Origin: Pseudorhodoferax sp. Leaf267
GTDB taxonomy: Bacteria > Pseudomonadota > Gammaproteobacteria > Burkholderiales > Burkholderiaceae_C
Length of the DNA: 64,000 nt
NCBI RefSeq assembly: GCF_001422405.1
Contig: NZ_LMMV01000006.1
Coordinates: 61,649-125,648, forward strand
Direction: 5' to 3'
Part shown: piece by piece, positions 10,556-21,556 of the stretch
Layout of the letters: each line of letters opens with the position of its first letter
How positions within the stretch are numbered: position 1 is the first letter of the stretch
Position numbers and translations under genes: made by a program
Notes under the pieces: model-generated
Told to the model about the DNA's origin: nothing
Database searches by the model: none
The model's input: the letters and a program-made list of their open reading frames with translations, nothing else

Positions 10556-11706
10556 GCTTCCGAGATTTGCCCGCAAGCCCCTTCACGCTCGCGCGCATCG
10601 AGGCGCTGGTGTTCCGCTACCCGGTCAAGACGCCCGTGCGCACCTCGTTCGGCGTCATGCACGACCGGCCCGCCGTGTTCGTGCGCGTGGAAGACCAGGA
10701 CGGCGCCGTGGGCTGGGGCGAGATCTGGTGCAACTTCCCGAGCTGCGGCGCCGAGCACCGCGCGCGCCTGCTCGACACGGTGATGGCACCGCTGCTGCTG
10801 CAGCAGGCTTTCGACGGCCCGGCCGCGGCATTTGCCGCGTTGACGGCGCGCACGGCCGTGCTGGCCATCCAGTCCGGCGAGCACGGCCCGATCGCGCAGA
10901 CCATCGCCGGCATCGACCTGGCACTGTGGGACCTGAGCGCGCGCCGCGCGGGCCAGCCGCTGTGGTGGCACCTGGGCGGCGCGCACGGCCGCATCCCGGT
11001 CTACGCGAGCGGCTTGAACCCCGACCAGCCCGAGCAGCTGGCGCTGCGACGACGCGACGAGGGCTATTGCGCATTCAAGCTCAAGGTCGGCTTCGGCGCA
11101 CAGCGCGACCTGGCCAACCTCGATGCCTTGCGCGCCGCGCTGGGCGACCACACGCCCTTGATGGTGGACGCCAACCAGGCCTGGTCGCTGGACGAGGCGC
11201 TGCACATGGCGCCGCTTTTAGAACCCTACCGCCTGGGCTGGCTGGAAGAGCCGCTGCGCGCCGACCGGCCCTGGCACGAGTGGCAGGCGCTGCGGGCCGC
11301 CACCGGCATCGCGCTGGCCGGCGGCGAGAACCTGGCCGGCGACGCAGCCTTCGATGCAGCAATGCAGGCCGGCGTGCTGGCGGTGCTGCAGCCCGATGCG
11401 GCCAAGTGGGGTGGCATCTCGGGCTGCTGGCCCGTGGTGCAGCGCGCGCAGGCCGCAGGCCTGCGCTACTGCCCGCACTACCTGGGCGCGGGCGTGGGCC
11501 TGCTGGCCTCGGGCCACCTGCTGGCCGCGGCCGGTGGCGGCGGCATGCTGGAGGTGGACGCCAACGACAACCCGTTGCGCACGGAATTGAGCCCCGCGCT
11601 GCGCAACATCGACGGAGAAGGCTGCATCACGCTGGGCGATGCGCCTGGCATCGGCGTGGTGCCCGACGCGGCGCAGATCGCCGAGGCGATCCGCCGCGCC
11701 GCCTGA
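10552..11706 (+). CDS. Enolase superfamily protein, mandelate racemase/muconate lactonizing type
   Basis: A 384-residue enolase-superfamily enzyme. Catalytic positions are in place: KLK at 176-178, metal ligands D206 (DANQAW), E232 (EEPL) and E259 (AGGEN), then an Asp-His dyad candidate D282/H309 (PDAAKWGG and CPHYLGAG). The KxK plus Asp/His pattern places it in the mandelate-racemase subgroup (racemases and acid-sugar dehydratases) rather than the dipeptide epimerases, which use Lys on both faces. It is coupled to the GntR gene and opposite the ABC/GMC operon. The likely job is proton abstraction alpha to a carboxylate on the imported substrate or on its oxidation product. Substrate unknown. 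Confidence 0.9.
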   Translation: MSFRDLPASPFTLARIEALVFRYPVKTPVRTSFGVMHDRPAVFVRVEDQDGAVGWGEIWCNFPSCGAEHRARLLDTVMAPLLLQQAFDGPAAAFAALTARTAVLAIQSGEHGPIAQTIAGIDLALWDLSARRAGQPLWWHLGGAHGRIPVYASGLNPDQPEQLALRRRDEGYCAFKLKVGFGAQRDLANLDALRAALGDHTPLMVDANQAWSLDEALHMAPLLEPYRLGWLEEPLRADRPWHEWQALRAATGIALAGGENLAGDAAFDAAMQAGVLAVLQPDAAKWGGISGCWPVVQRAQAAGLRYCPHYLGAGVGLLASGHLLAAAGGGGMLEVDANDNPLRTELSPALRNIDGEGCITLGDAPGIGVVPDAAQIAEAIRRAA

Positions 11707-11708
11707 GC

Positions 11709-13295
11709 TCAGCGCGCGGAGATCAGGCGTGCGCCGGTCGCATGGCCGGCGCTGCCCTGCAGCTTGAACACCGCCATGGCCTGCACCAGCTGCTCGGCCT
11801 GGCTGCGCAGGCTGTCCGCCGCGGCGGCCGACTCCTCGACCAGGGCCGCGTTCTGCTGCGTGGCCTGGTCCATCTGCGCGATGGCCTCGCCCACCTGCGA
11901 CACGCCGGCACTCTGCTCGCTGCTGGCCGCGCTGATCTCACCCACCAGGTCGCTCACGCGCTGGATGGCCTGCACCACCTCGCCCATGGTGCTGCCGGCT
12001 TCGCCGACCAGATGCGTGCCCTGCTGCACGCGCTCCACGCTGGCGCCGATCAAGGCCTTGATCTCGCGCGCTGCGTCGGCCGAACGGCGGGCCAGGCTGC
12101 GCACCTCGGTGGCGACCACGGCGAACCCACGGCCCTGATCGCCAGCGCGCGCGGCTTCCACCGCTGCGTTCAGCGCGAGGATGTTGGTCTGGAACGCGAT
12201 GGAATCGATGGTGCCGATGATGCTGGCGATCTTGCCCGAGCTCTCGTTGATCTCCTTCATCGTGCCCACCACGCGGGCCACGACTTCGCCGCCCTGCACT
12301 GCGACGCTCGACGCATTCAGGGCCAGGTTCTTGGCCTGGCGGGCGTTGTCGGCGTTCTGCTGCACGGTGGAGCTGAGCTGCTCCATCGAGGCGGCGGTTT
12401 CCTCCAGCGCCGAGGCCTGCTCTTCCGTGCGGCCCGACAGGTCGTTGTTGCCCTGGGCGATCTCGCTGCTGGCCGTGGCCACGCCGTCGGCGTTGTGGCG
12501 CACACGGGCGACCACGCTGGCCAGCTGCTGCTGCATGTCGCGCAGCGCGGCGATCAGGTCGGCGGCCTCATCGCGCCCTTCGACCTGCATGGCCTGCGTG
12601 AGGTCGCCGTCGGCGATACGGCGCGCCACGTCACCGGCCTGCGCCAGCGGCCGCGTGATGGAGCGCGAAATCAGCCACGCGAACAGGGCGCCCAGCAGCA
12701 CGGCGACCACGCCGCAGGCGATCAACACCGTCTGACCCTGCGCCGCGCCGTCCTCGGCGCTTTGCAGGGATTGGGCGTACAGGCTTTGCTGGCGCTCCTC
12801 CAGCTTCACGATGCTGTCGCTGTAGGCCGCGGCCAGCGGCTTCAGGGTGCGCTCGAGCTCCGCCGTCACATCCTCGCCGCCCATGCGGCGCTTGAGGATG
12901 GCGGCGCGTGGTGCGCGGTAGGCCTCGCGGCGCGCGTCGATGTCGGCCAGCAGGCCCTTGCCGATGTCGGTCTGGATCAACTCGTGCAGGCGCTTGCGCG
13001 ATGCCGCCGTGGTCTCGGAGGTCTTGTCCATGTCGGCCTGCCACTGCGGGATGCGGCGCACGTCGGAGTCCAGCAAAGCGGCCTGCGTGCGCACCCAGTT
13101 CAGGTCGATGGTCTGGCGCCAGCGCACGGCCACCTGCATCTTCTCGTTGTCGATGGTGCCGAGCTGGTGTGTCAGCCCGCTCAGCGCGCTCAGGCGCCAC
13201 ACGCCCACGGCCGCGCTGGCCGCCAGGATCAACAGGACGACGCCGAAGGCCAGGTTCAATCGGGCGCCGATGCGCAGGCTGCGAAGCCCGCTCAT
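11709..13295 (-). CDS. Methyl-accepting chemotaxis protein
   Basis: A 528-residue chemoreceptor: membrane helix at about 10-33, a four-helix-bundle periplasmic domain (Tar/TarH-like, [17 protein letters not shown]) to about residue 185, a second membrane helix, HAMP, then the cytoplasmic signalling domain. The hairpin tip is [20 protein letters not shown] and methylation-helix segments include [22 protein letters not shown] eight bases before the ATG at 13295 supports the start; ATG at 13322 would add nine residues. The C-terminus lacks an obvious CheR/CheB tethering pentapeptide. It is convergent with the enolase gene with 2 nt between stop codons, so they are separate units. Confidence 0.94.
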   Translation of the reverse strand: MSGLRSLRIGARLNLAFGVVLLILAASAAVGVWRLSALSGLTHQLGTIDNEKMQVAVRWRQTIDLNWVRTQAALLDSDVRRIPQWQADMDKTSETTAASRKRLHELIQTDIGKGLLADIDARREAYRAPRAAILKRRMGGEDVTAELERTLKPLAAAYSDSIVKLEERQQSLYAQSLQSAEDGAAQGQTVLIACGVVAVLLGALFAWLISRSITRPLAQAGDVARRIADGDLTQAMQVEGRDEAADLIAALRDMQQQLASVVARVRHNADGVATASSEIAQGNNDLSGRTEEQASALEETAASMEQLSSTVQQNADNARQAKNLALNASSVAVQGGEVVARVVGTMKEINESSGKIASIIGTIDSIAFQTNILALNAAVEAARAGDQGRGFAVVATEVRSLARRSADAAREIKALIGASVERVQQGTHLVGEAGSTMGEVVQAIQRVSDLVGEISAASSEQSAGVSQVGEAIAQMDQATQQNAALVEESAAAADSLRSQAEQLVQAMAVFKLQGSAGHATGARLISAR

Positions 13296-13737
13296 CGCGC
13301 GGGCTCCAGGCGCGGGGCGCATGGGGCGGAAAAGAAAAAGTGGTGCATGGGATCCCTGTAGGTTGCGTCCGAATACATGGCCAGAGCGGCAACGCGTGGC
13401 GACGCACAAGGTCCAGCGCCAGAACAGGGACTGGCCCGCCAGATGCAACCCAGCTGCCCGCGCGGAACCCGCATTCCAGCGCTTGGGCCTGTGGCTTTGC
13501 GTGCGCAACTTCCATTGCGTTTGCCGGCGGCCAGTCTAACATTTGATCTATTTACATACCCAATCCGCCGATCTAATAGTCATTAGGCCGAAACAGTTGG
13601 GCGTGATCCCGGGCGCGGCGGGCTGGCGTATCGCCAGGGCCGTGATTCGCTTGCAAGCGCGCCACCCGGTATGCTGTGACCGCGCGCCGCCCGGTCCCGC
13701 ACCTTCCGAGAGCATGGCGCGCTAGCGAAAGGCGACC
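13296..13737. other. Intergenic region between divergent chemoreceptor and EAL genes
   Basis: No convincing gene. The stretch 13535-13585 is clearly AT-richer than its surroundings and presumably holds both promoters. On the plus strand TTTACA (13551) and TCTAAT (13572) resemble -35 and -10 boxes, but the 15-nt spacing is short. I see no good FliA-type site for the chemoreceptor. Confidence 0.4.
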
Positions 13738-15702
13738 GTGCCAGGATTTCCACACTATCTCGGCGAGGCAGTGACGGAACTGCCCTTCCTGCTGCTGCAG
13801 GCGGCGGCCATCGTCGGCATGGTGTCCGTGCTGCTGTTGGTCAAGCGCGATGTGCCATTGGACGATGTGCGCTACAAGGTCCGCTTCGGCCTTGTGTTCG
13901 GCGTGTCCGGCTTTGTGTTGGCAATGCTGGTGTCCGAGTTCATCAAGATGCCGTCCAAGCCTTACTTGCGCACGGACATGTTGTTCCTGGCCGGCTTGCT
14001 GGGCGGCTGGCGCGGCGGCCTGATCAGCCTGGCCTTCGCGACCGCGGCCCGCCTGTACCTTGGCAGCCACGCGCTGTTCTTCGCCGCGATGATCGACCTG
14101 GTGGCGGCCACGGCCAGCGGCATGGTGCTGCACGGCTGGCTGATGCGGCGACCGCTGACGCAGCTGGGCTGGCACGAGCTGCTGGTCTGCTTCGCGGTGC
14201 GGACCGTGGTCTCTTTCACCGTCGTGTCACTGGTCTACGCTGCCGGCCTGATGGGGGCACTGCTGTACTGGAGCAACATGGCGCGCCGGCTGGCCGGCAT
14301 CTCGGTCGCGGTGCCCATGGTGGGCGCGATCTTCATGCTGTTGCGCAGCGACGCACAGACGCGAGAGCAGGCCCGCAAGCGCGAACAGGCGGCCGTCACC
14401 GACACGCTGACCGGCCTGCCGAACCGGCGCGCGCTGCGCGACTACATCGAGGCCGAGCCACCGCGCGCGCCCGCCGGCACGCGGACCATCGTGCTGTTCG
14501 AAGTGGTGAACATGGCGGCGCTGGTCTCGGTGCATGGCGACGACTGGTCCGACGGCTTCTGGCAGCAGCTGGCGCGCGACCTGGGCAGCGGGCCGTCGGG
14601 CGACGTGCTGGCCGGCTTCAGCCCCTGCACCTTCCTGTTCTCCGACACCACGCTGGCCATGGTCGTGCACCGGACATCGGCCCAGGAGCTGGAGGCCAGC
14701 GGCACGATGGCGCAGCTGCATGCCAGGCTCACGGCGCTGTTCCAGGAGCGCGCCTCCGACGAGCAGCCGATCCCGCAGCTGCGCATCGGCGCCGTCACGC
14801 TGGACGCCCACCCGGCGCGCAGCGTGGCGTCCAGCCTGCGCAACATCAGCCTGGCGCTGCAGGGCAGCGAGAACCCTGTGCAGGTGTTTCCGCAGTCGTT
14901 CGCGGAGAAGGCCAAGAGCGACGAGCGCCTGCGCCGGATGCTGGTGGAGTGGATCCGGCACGGCACGCCGCCCCTGCACTACCAGCCCAAGTTCGCGCTG
15001 CGCAACCTGCGCACGGTCGGCGCCGAGGCCCTGCTGCGCGTGAGCGACGAGCAGGGGCAGCCGCTGCCGCCGCCCTATGTGCTGGAGATCGCCGAGCGCC
15101 ACCGCCTGCTGGTCGGCCTGGAATGGGCCACGCTGCAGGCGGTGGTGCGCGATCTGGAACAGGTCGGCCGTGCCATGCCGCGCCTGGGTCTGGCGGTGAA
15201 CATCTCAGCCGCGTCGTTCGTGACCGACGGCTTCGCCCAGCGTGTGCTGCAGCTGCTGCGCAGCACGGGCGTGGCACCGAGCCGGCTGACCGTCGAGCTG
15301 ACGGAGACCGCCAAGCTGCCGCTCATCGAGATCGTGCAGCACAACGTGCAGGCGCTGCACCAGGCCGGCGTGAAGCTGTCGCTGGACGACTTCGGCACCG
15401 GCTACGCCGCGCTCGCCCTGCTGGCGCGCTTCCCGTTCTCCGAGGTCAAGATCGACCGCTGGATGACCACCGGCATCGCCCATGGCCGCATCCGCCAGGC
15501 GGTCGTGCTGGCCGGCGAGACCGCCCGCCGCTACGGAGCCGCCCTGGTGACCGAAGGCGTGGAGACCGAGTGGCAGCGCCAGGCGCTGCTGGAGCTCGGC
15601 GTCACGACCGGGCAAGGCCACCTGTTCTCGCACGCGGTGCCGCTGGCGGAGCTGCTGGCGCTGCGCGCGCCCCAGCCCAGGACGGAGCCTGCGGTGCTGT
15701 GA
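13738..15702 (+). CDS. Membrane c-di-GMP phosphodiesterase: 5TM-LYT, degenerate GGDEF, EAL
   Basis: A 654-residue protein starting at GTG after AAAGG. Residues about 10-205 are five to six membrane helices of the LytS/YhcK 5TM receptor type. A GGDEF-fold region at about 215-385 keeps the entrance motif DTLTGLPNRRA, but the active-site loop reads GFSPCTF in place of GGDEF, so cyclase activity is unlikely. The EAL domain (about 400-640) keeps every catalytic element: EALLR, AVNISAASF, ELTET, LDDFGTG, VKID, EGVET and the final QGHLF. Predicted role: membrane-controlled hydrolysis of c-di-GMP. Its last 101 nt overlap the convergent thiDE gene. Confidence 0.92.
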   Translation: MPGFPHYLGEAVTELPFLLLQAAAIVGMVSVLLLVKRDVPLDDVRYKVRFGLVFGVSGFVLAMLVSEFIKMPSKPYLRTDMLFLAGLLGGWRGGLISLAFATAARLYLGSHALFFAAMIDLVAATASGMVLHGWLMRRPLTQLGWHELLVCFAVRTVVSFTVVSLVYAAGLMGALLYWSNMARRLAGISVAVPMVGAIFMLLRSDAQTREQARKREQAAVTDTLTGLPNRRALRDYIEAEPPRAPAGTRTIVLFEVVNMAALVSVHGDDWSDGFWQQLARDLGSGPSGDVLAGFSPCTFLFSDTTLAMVVHRTSAQELEASGTMAQLHARLTALFQERASDEQPIPQLRIGAVTLDAHPARSVASSLRNISLALQGSENPVQVFPQSFAEKAKSDERLRRMLVEWIRHGTPPLHYQPKFALRNLRTVGAEALLRVSDEQGQPLPPPYVLEIAERHRLLVGLEWATLQAVVRDLEQVGRAMPRLGLAVNISAASFVTDGFAQRVLQLLRSTGVAPSRLTVELTETAKLPLIEIVQHNVQALHQAGVKLSLDDFGTGYAALALLARFPFSEVKIDRWMTTGIAHGRIRQAVVLAGETARRYGAALVTEGVETEWQRQALLELGVTTGQGHLFSHAVPLAELLALRAPQPRTEPAVL

Positions 15703-17263
15703 GTCGTGGCGCCAGCGAGGGCTGGGGCCAGGGCGTGGGCGCCGCCGCGCACACCGCATCCGCCAGCGCCTGCTGCATGGCCGGCACCGTGGCCGCCGGC
15801 GCATCGCCCAACATACGCACCACGCACACGCCATCGGCGCCGGCCTCGGCCGCCTGAGCGATTTGCTGTGGCGCCAGGATGCCGCCGATGGCCACCACCG
15901 GCGCGCCGGCCATCGCACACCACCAGCGCAGGTTGGTGAGGCCCTGCGGCCGCCACGGCATGGCCTTGGTCAGCGTCGGCCAGACCGGGCCGCAGGCGAT
16001 GTAGGCGGGAGCAAGGCTGCGTGCGCGCGCCAGCTCCCACAGGCTGTGCGAGCTGACGCCCAGCGCCAGCCCGCTGGCCGCCAGCGCGGCACGCTCGCCC
16101 TCGCCCAGCGCGAGCAGGTCTTCCTGGCCCAGGTGCGTGCCGTGCGCACCGGCCGCGGCGGCGGCCTGCCAGTGGTCGTTGACGAACAGGCGCGCACCGG
16201 CCGCGCGGCAGGCCTGCACGGCCAGCAGCACCTCGTCATACAGCCACTTGCGCCAGCGCGCATCCGCCTGCGGCGGCTGCTTGATGCGCAGCTGCACGGT
16301 GCGGATGCCGGCCTGCAGCACGGCCAGCACGCGTGCAACGGAATCCACGATGGCATAGAGGCCCAGCGGCGCCGTATCGGCAGGCATGGCGGGCGCGAAG
16401 CACGGCTCGGTGCCCAAGCTCAGGCGCGGCAGCAAGGTGGGCTCGGCATGGAAGCCCGGCCGCGCCAGCACCTGGCCCGGCCCGCGGCCAGCCGCATGGC
16501 CATGGCGCAGCGCATGGGTGGCTGCCATCTTGGCCAGCACCACCGCATCGGCCGCGACGAAGCCGTGGGCCAGCGCTGCCGCGGCGCTGCTGGCGAAGGT
16601 GCAGCCCGTGGCATGGGTGTTGCCCGTGCCCAGCCGCGGCAGCGCCAGCCAGCCACGCGCATGCGGGCTGTCCAGCCAGTCCAGCGCCAGGCCCTGCTCG
16701 TCGGCGCCGGCGTCCTGCGGGTCGCCACCGGTGATGCAGACCGCCTCGGCGCCGAGCGCACGCAGCGCCTGGGCCGCGGCGGGAATGTCCTCGCGCGCCA
16801 GGTTCGCGCGGCCGAGCAGCCGCGCCGCCTCGCGCCGGTTGGGCGTGACCAGCGTGGCGCGCGGCAGCAGGTGCGTGCGGTACGCCTGCACGGCGGCGTC
16901 GTCGGCAAAGGTCGCGCCGCTGCTGGCGCCCAACACCGGGTCCACGACCAGCGCCAGGCCGGGCCGGCGCGCGCGCAGGCGGTCGGTCCAGTCGGCCACG
17001 CAACGCATCCGCGCGGCGTCGCACAGCAGGCCGGTCTTCAGCGCGTCGGGCGGCATGTCCTCGTGCAGGGCCCGCAGCTGCGCCTCGACCAGCGCCACGG
17101 GCATGGGTGCCACCTGCGTCACGGCGCCCGAGTTCTGCGCCGTGACGGCCGCGACCACGCCGCAGTAGTGCGTGCCCTCGAACGCGTCGATGGCGCGCTG
17201 GTCGGCTGCCAGGCCCGCGCCGCCGCTGCTGTCGGTGCCGGCAATGCTCCAGACGGTCTTCAT
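15602..17263 (-). CDS. thiDE: Bifunctional HMP kinase/HMP-P kinase and thiamine-phosphate synthase (ThiD-ThiE fusion)
   Basis: A 553-residue fusion, last gene of the thiamin operon. Residues 1-270 are ThiD: SIAGTDSSGGAGLAADQ at the N-terminus, VVDPVLGASSGA, and the anion-hole/catalytic loop HATGCTFASS around C221. Residues 300-495 are ThiE: QLRIKQ, VNDHW, HLGQEDLL, GVSSHS, ACGPVWPTLTKAM and VAIGGI. It makes HMP-PP and joins it to the thiazole phosphate to give thiamine phosphate. The start overlaps the thiG stop (ATGA). The last roughly 50 residues are Pro/Ala-rich and lie antisense to the end of the EAL gene, a 101-bp tail-to-tail overlap. Both frames look genuine up to the overlap. Confidence 0.95.
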   Translation of the reverse strand: MKTVWSIAGTDSSGGAGLAADQRAIDAFEGTHYCGVVAAVTAQNSGAVTQVAPMPVALVEAQLRALHEDMPPDALKTGLLCDAARMRCVADWTDRLRARRPGLALVVDPVLGASSGATFADDAAVQAYRTHLLPRATLVTPNRREAARLLGRANLAREDIPAAAQALRALGAEAVCITGGDPQDAGADEQGLALDWLDSPHARGWLALPRLGTGNTHATGCTFASSAAAALAHGFVAADAVVLAKMAATHALRHGHAAGRGPGQVLARPGFHAEPTLLPRLSLGTEPCFAPAMPADTAPLGLYAIVDSVARVLAVLQAGIRTVQLRIKQPPQADARWRKWLYDEVLLAVQACRAAGARLFVNDHWQAAAAAGAHGTHLGQEDLLALGEGERAALAASGLALGVSSHSLWELARARSLAPAYIACGPVWPTLTKAMPWRPQGLTNLRWWCAMAGAPVVAIGGILAPQQIAQAAEAGADGVCVVRMLGDAPAATVPAMQQALADAVCAAAPTPWPQPSLAPRLTAPQAPSWAGARAAPAAPPAAPRARTGGLARS

Positions 17264-18081
17264 GGCGTGCCCCCGATCAGCAGCGGCTCGCTGCCCACGG
17301 GTGTGCTGGGCACGGCGAAGTCCTGCCGCGCCATCACGCCGGCCTGCCAGGCATCGCGCCCGGCCTGCACCGCCGCGCGGAAGGCCCGGGCCATGCGCAC
17401 AGGGTCGCGCGCCTGGGCCACGGCCGAGTTCAGCAGCACGGCGTCGAAGCCCAGCTCCATGGCCTGCGCGGCGTGCGAAGGCGCGCCGATGCCGGCGTCG
17501 ACGATCAGCGTGGCGCCGGGCAGGCGCTCGCGCAGCGTGCGCAGCGCGAAGGGGTTCAGCAGGCCCTGGCCCGAGCCGATGGGCGCGCCCCAGGGCATCA
17601 GCACTGGGCAACCCACATCGAGCAGGCGGCGGCACAGCACCAGGTCGTCGGTGCAATAGGGCCAGACCACGAAGCCTTCGCGCACGAGTTGCGTGGCGGC
17701 CTGCAGCAGCTCGAACGGGTCGGGCTGCAGCGTGTGCTCGTCACCGATCACCTCCAGCTTGAGCCAGGGCGTGTCGTACAGCTCGCGCGCCATGTGGGCC
17801 AGCTCGATGGCCTCGCGTGCGGCGCGGCAGCCGGCGGTGTTGGGCAGCAGGCGCGCGCCCTGCGTGCGCACGGCCTCGCGCACGATGGCGACGAAGCCGT
17901 TGTCGCCGCCGGCCGCCAGCGCGCGCTTGAGGCCGACCGTCACGACCTGCGTGCCCGATGCGGCGATGGCCTCGCCCAGCACCTGCGGCGAGGGGTATCC
18001 AGCCGTGCCGAGCAGGAAGCGACTGCTGAGCGGCGTGCCGGCAACCTGCCAGGTGTCGTGATCGAAAGTGGGGTCGTGCAT
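17260..18081 (-). CDS. thiG: Thiazole synthase ThiG
   Basis: A 273-residue TIM-barrel enzyme that builds the thiazole phosphate carboxylate from deoxyxylulose phosphate, dehydroglycine and ThiS thiocarboxylate. Motifs seen: SRFLLGTAGYPS, VTVGLKRA with the Schiff-base lysine region, KLEVIGDE, PYCTDD, MPWGAPIGSGQGL, and VDAGIGAPSHAAQAMELG followed by DAVLLNSAVAQA. It lies 4 nt after thiS and overlaps thiDE by 4 nt. Confidence 0.96.
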   Translation of the reverse strand: MHDPTFDHDTWQVAGTPLSSRFLLGTAGYPSPQVLGEAIAASGTQVVTVGLKRALAAGGDNGFVAIVREAVRTQGARLLPNTAGCRAAREAIELAHMARELYDTPWLKLEVIGDEHTLQPDPFELLQAATQLVREGFVVWPYCTDDLVLCRRLLDVGCPVLMPWGAPIGSGQGLLNPFALRTLRERLPGATLIVDAGIGAPSHAAQAMELGFDAVLLNSAVAQARDPVRMARAFRAAVQAGRDAWQAGVMARQDFAVPSTPVGSEPLLIGGTP

Positions 18082-18085
18082 GGGC

Positions 18086-18298
18086 TCAGCCTCCGACGAT
18101 GGGTTGGAACAGCAGCACGGCGTCGCCGTCGTGCAAGAGGTGGTCGCCGCGCGCAGCGCGTGCGACGAAGGCGCCGTTGACGGCCGTGCCCACGGCCTCG
18201 GGGGCGTGGCCCAGCGCCGCGATCAGCGTGGCGAGGGTGCTGTGGGCCGGGACGTTGTGCGGCTGGCCGTCGAGCTGGATGTGCAGGGCCTCGGTCAT
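18086..18298 (-). CDS. thiS: Sulfur carrier protein ThiS
   Basis: A 70-residue ubiquitin-fold sulfur carrier ending in the required Gly-Gly (LLFQPIVGG), where the thiocarboxylate forms. It overlaps thiO by 4 nt and precedes thiG by 4 nt. No thiF gene is in the window, so a ThiF/MoeB-type adenylyltransferase must be encoded elsewhere. Confidence 0.95.
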   Translation of the reverse strand: MTEALHIQLDGQPHNVPAHSTLATLIAALGHAPEAVGTAVNGAFVARAARGDHLLHDGDAVLLFQPIVGG

Positions 18299-19335
18299 GC
18301 GGCCACCTTGTGCGCCAGCACGCCCATCGCGTCCTCGACCAGTGCGGGCGCCATCAGCCAGCCGTGGCGGAACAGGCCGTTGATGCGCAGCAGGCCATCC
18401 GCGTGCTCGAGCCGCGGCAGGTGGTCGGGCAAGGCAGGCCGCAGGTGCCGGTCCAGCCGCAGGATGCGCGCCTCGGCCAGCATGGGCAGCACGCTATGGG
18501 CGGCGCTCATGAGTTCGACCGCACTCTTGAGCGAGACGTTGGAGCAGTCCTCGCTCTCGATCTCGGTCGCGCCGACGAACATCAAATCGCCTGGCCGTGG
18601 CACCAGGTACACCCGGTGGCGCGCATGCAGCAGGCGCACGGGGCGCGCGAGGCCGTGGCCTGGCGCATGCAGCCACGCGGTCTCGCCGCGCACGCCGCGC
18701 AAGGGCAGCGCGTCACGCGCGCCGAGGCCACGCACGTCGATGGCGGTGTCGAAGTCGGCGGCGCTGCCGTCGGCGAATTGCAGCCGGCCGGGCGCCACGC
18801 GCGCGACGGGCCGCCCCCAGTGCCATTGCACGCCACGCGCCTGGGCGTGCAACGCCGCCAGCGTGGCCAGCGGGTCGATCTGCGCCTCGCCGGGCAGCAG
18901 CCAGGCATGGGCGAAGGCCGGCAGCGCGGGCTCCAGCGCTTGGAGCGCGGCCGCGTCCAATGGCTGCGGGGTCGCGATCGCGTCGTGCAGCCGCGCGAGC
19001 ACGCGCTGGGCCGTGCCCCCGTCTGCGCGGTGCGCCAGCAGCAGGCTGCCGCGCTGCGCGAAGAACGGCCCCGGCGATCCGAGCGCGGCGACGATGCCCT
19101 GCCACAGCGCAATCGAGCGCCAGCCCAGCGCCGCCACGGCCGGTGCCGCATGGTCGCGCTCGGCCAGCGGGCTCAGCATGCCGGCCGCGCTGAAGGCCGC
19201 CGGCCCCTGCGCGTCGAACAGAGGCTCGCGGCCGGGTGCTGCGTCGTACACGGCCACACGGTGCCCCGCGCGCGCGAGCTGCCAGGCCAGCAGCCGGCCC
19301 AGCAGGCCTGCACCTGCGATGCCGAAGGTGGGCAT
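18295..19335 (-). CDS. thiO: Glycine oxidase ThiO (FAD-dependent)
   Basis: A 346-residue D-amino-acid-oxidase-like flavoenzyme. The FAD Rossmann motif GIAGAGLLGRLLAWQL opens the protein, AAGMLSPLAE follows, and the C-terminal flavin segment is INGLFRHGWLMAPALVEDA. In aerobic thiamin synthesis ThiO oxidises glycine to the imine used by ThiG, replacing ThiH. It sits between thiC (4 nt) and thiS (4-nt overlap), which settles the assignment. Confidence 0.94.
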   Translation of the reverse strand: MPTFGIAGAGLLGRLLAWQLARAGHRVAVYDAAPGREPLFDAQGPAAFSAAGMLSPLAERDHAAPAVAALGWRSIALWQGIVAALGSPGPFFAQRGSLLLAHRADGGTAQRVLARLHDAIATPQPLDAAALQALEPALPAFAHAWLLPGEAQIDPLATLAALHAQARGVQWHWGRPVARVAPGRLQFADGSAADFDTAIDVRGLGARDALPLRGVRGETAWLHAPGHGLARPVRLLHARHRVYLVPRPGDLMFVGATEIESEDCSNVSLKSAVELMSAAHSVLPMLAEARILRLDRHLRPALPDHLPRLEHADGLLRINGLFRHGWLMAPALVEDAMGVLAHKVAA

Positions 19336-19339
19336 GGCT

Positions 19340-21401
<2,062 letters not shown>

Positions 21402-21428
21402 GCGCGAGTCTAGCGCACACCACGTGGG

Positions 21429-21453
21429 ATGGCCAGACATCTTGGCTGGCCAT
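21429..21453. repeat. Inverted repeat upstream of the thi riboswitch
   Basis: ATGGCCAG and CTGGCCAT form perfect 8-bp arms around a 9-nt spacer between thiC and the divergent adhesin-E-like gene. It could be an operator; it lacks a U-run and so is a poor terminator. Confidence 0.4.
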
Positions 21454-21556
21454 GACTTGATCCAGGTTAGTTACCGCGCGCAACAAGTCGTCTAGACTCG
21501 GCGCCCCGGCCGGCATCCCTGGCCCGCCGGATCTCACGAAGGGCCGTGCCGCTACC

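Noticed and set aside
10728..13361. An 877-codon open frame on the plus strand across the enolase and chemoreceptor genes
   Set aside because: It is out of frame with the enolase gene and antisense to the chemoreceptor. The translation is low-complexity Arg/Ala/Gly/His text, a normal by-product of high GC.
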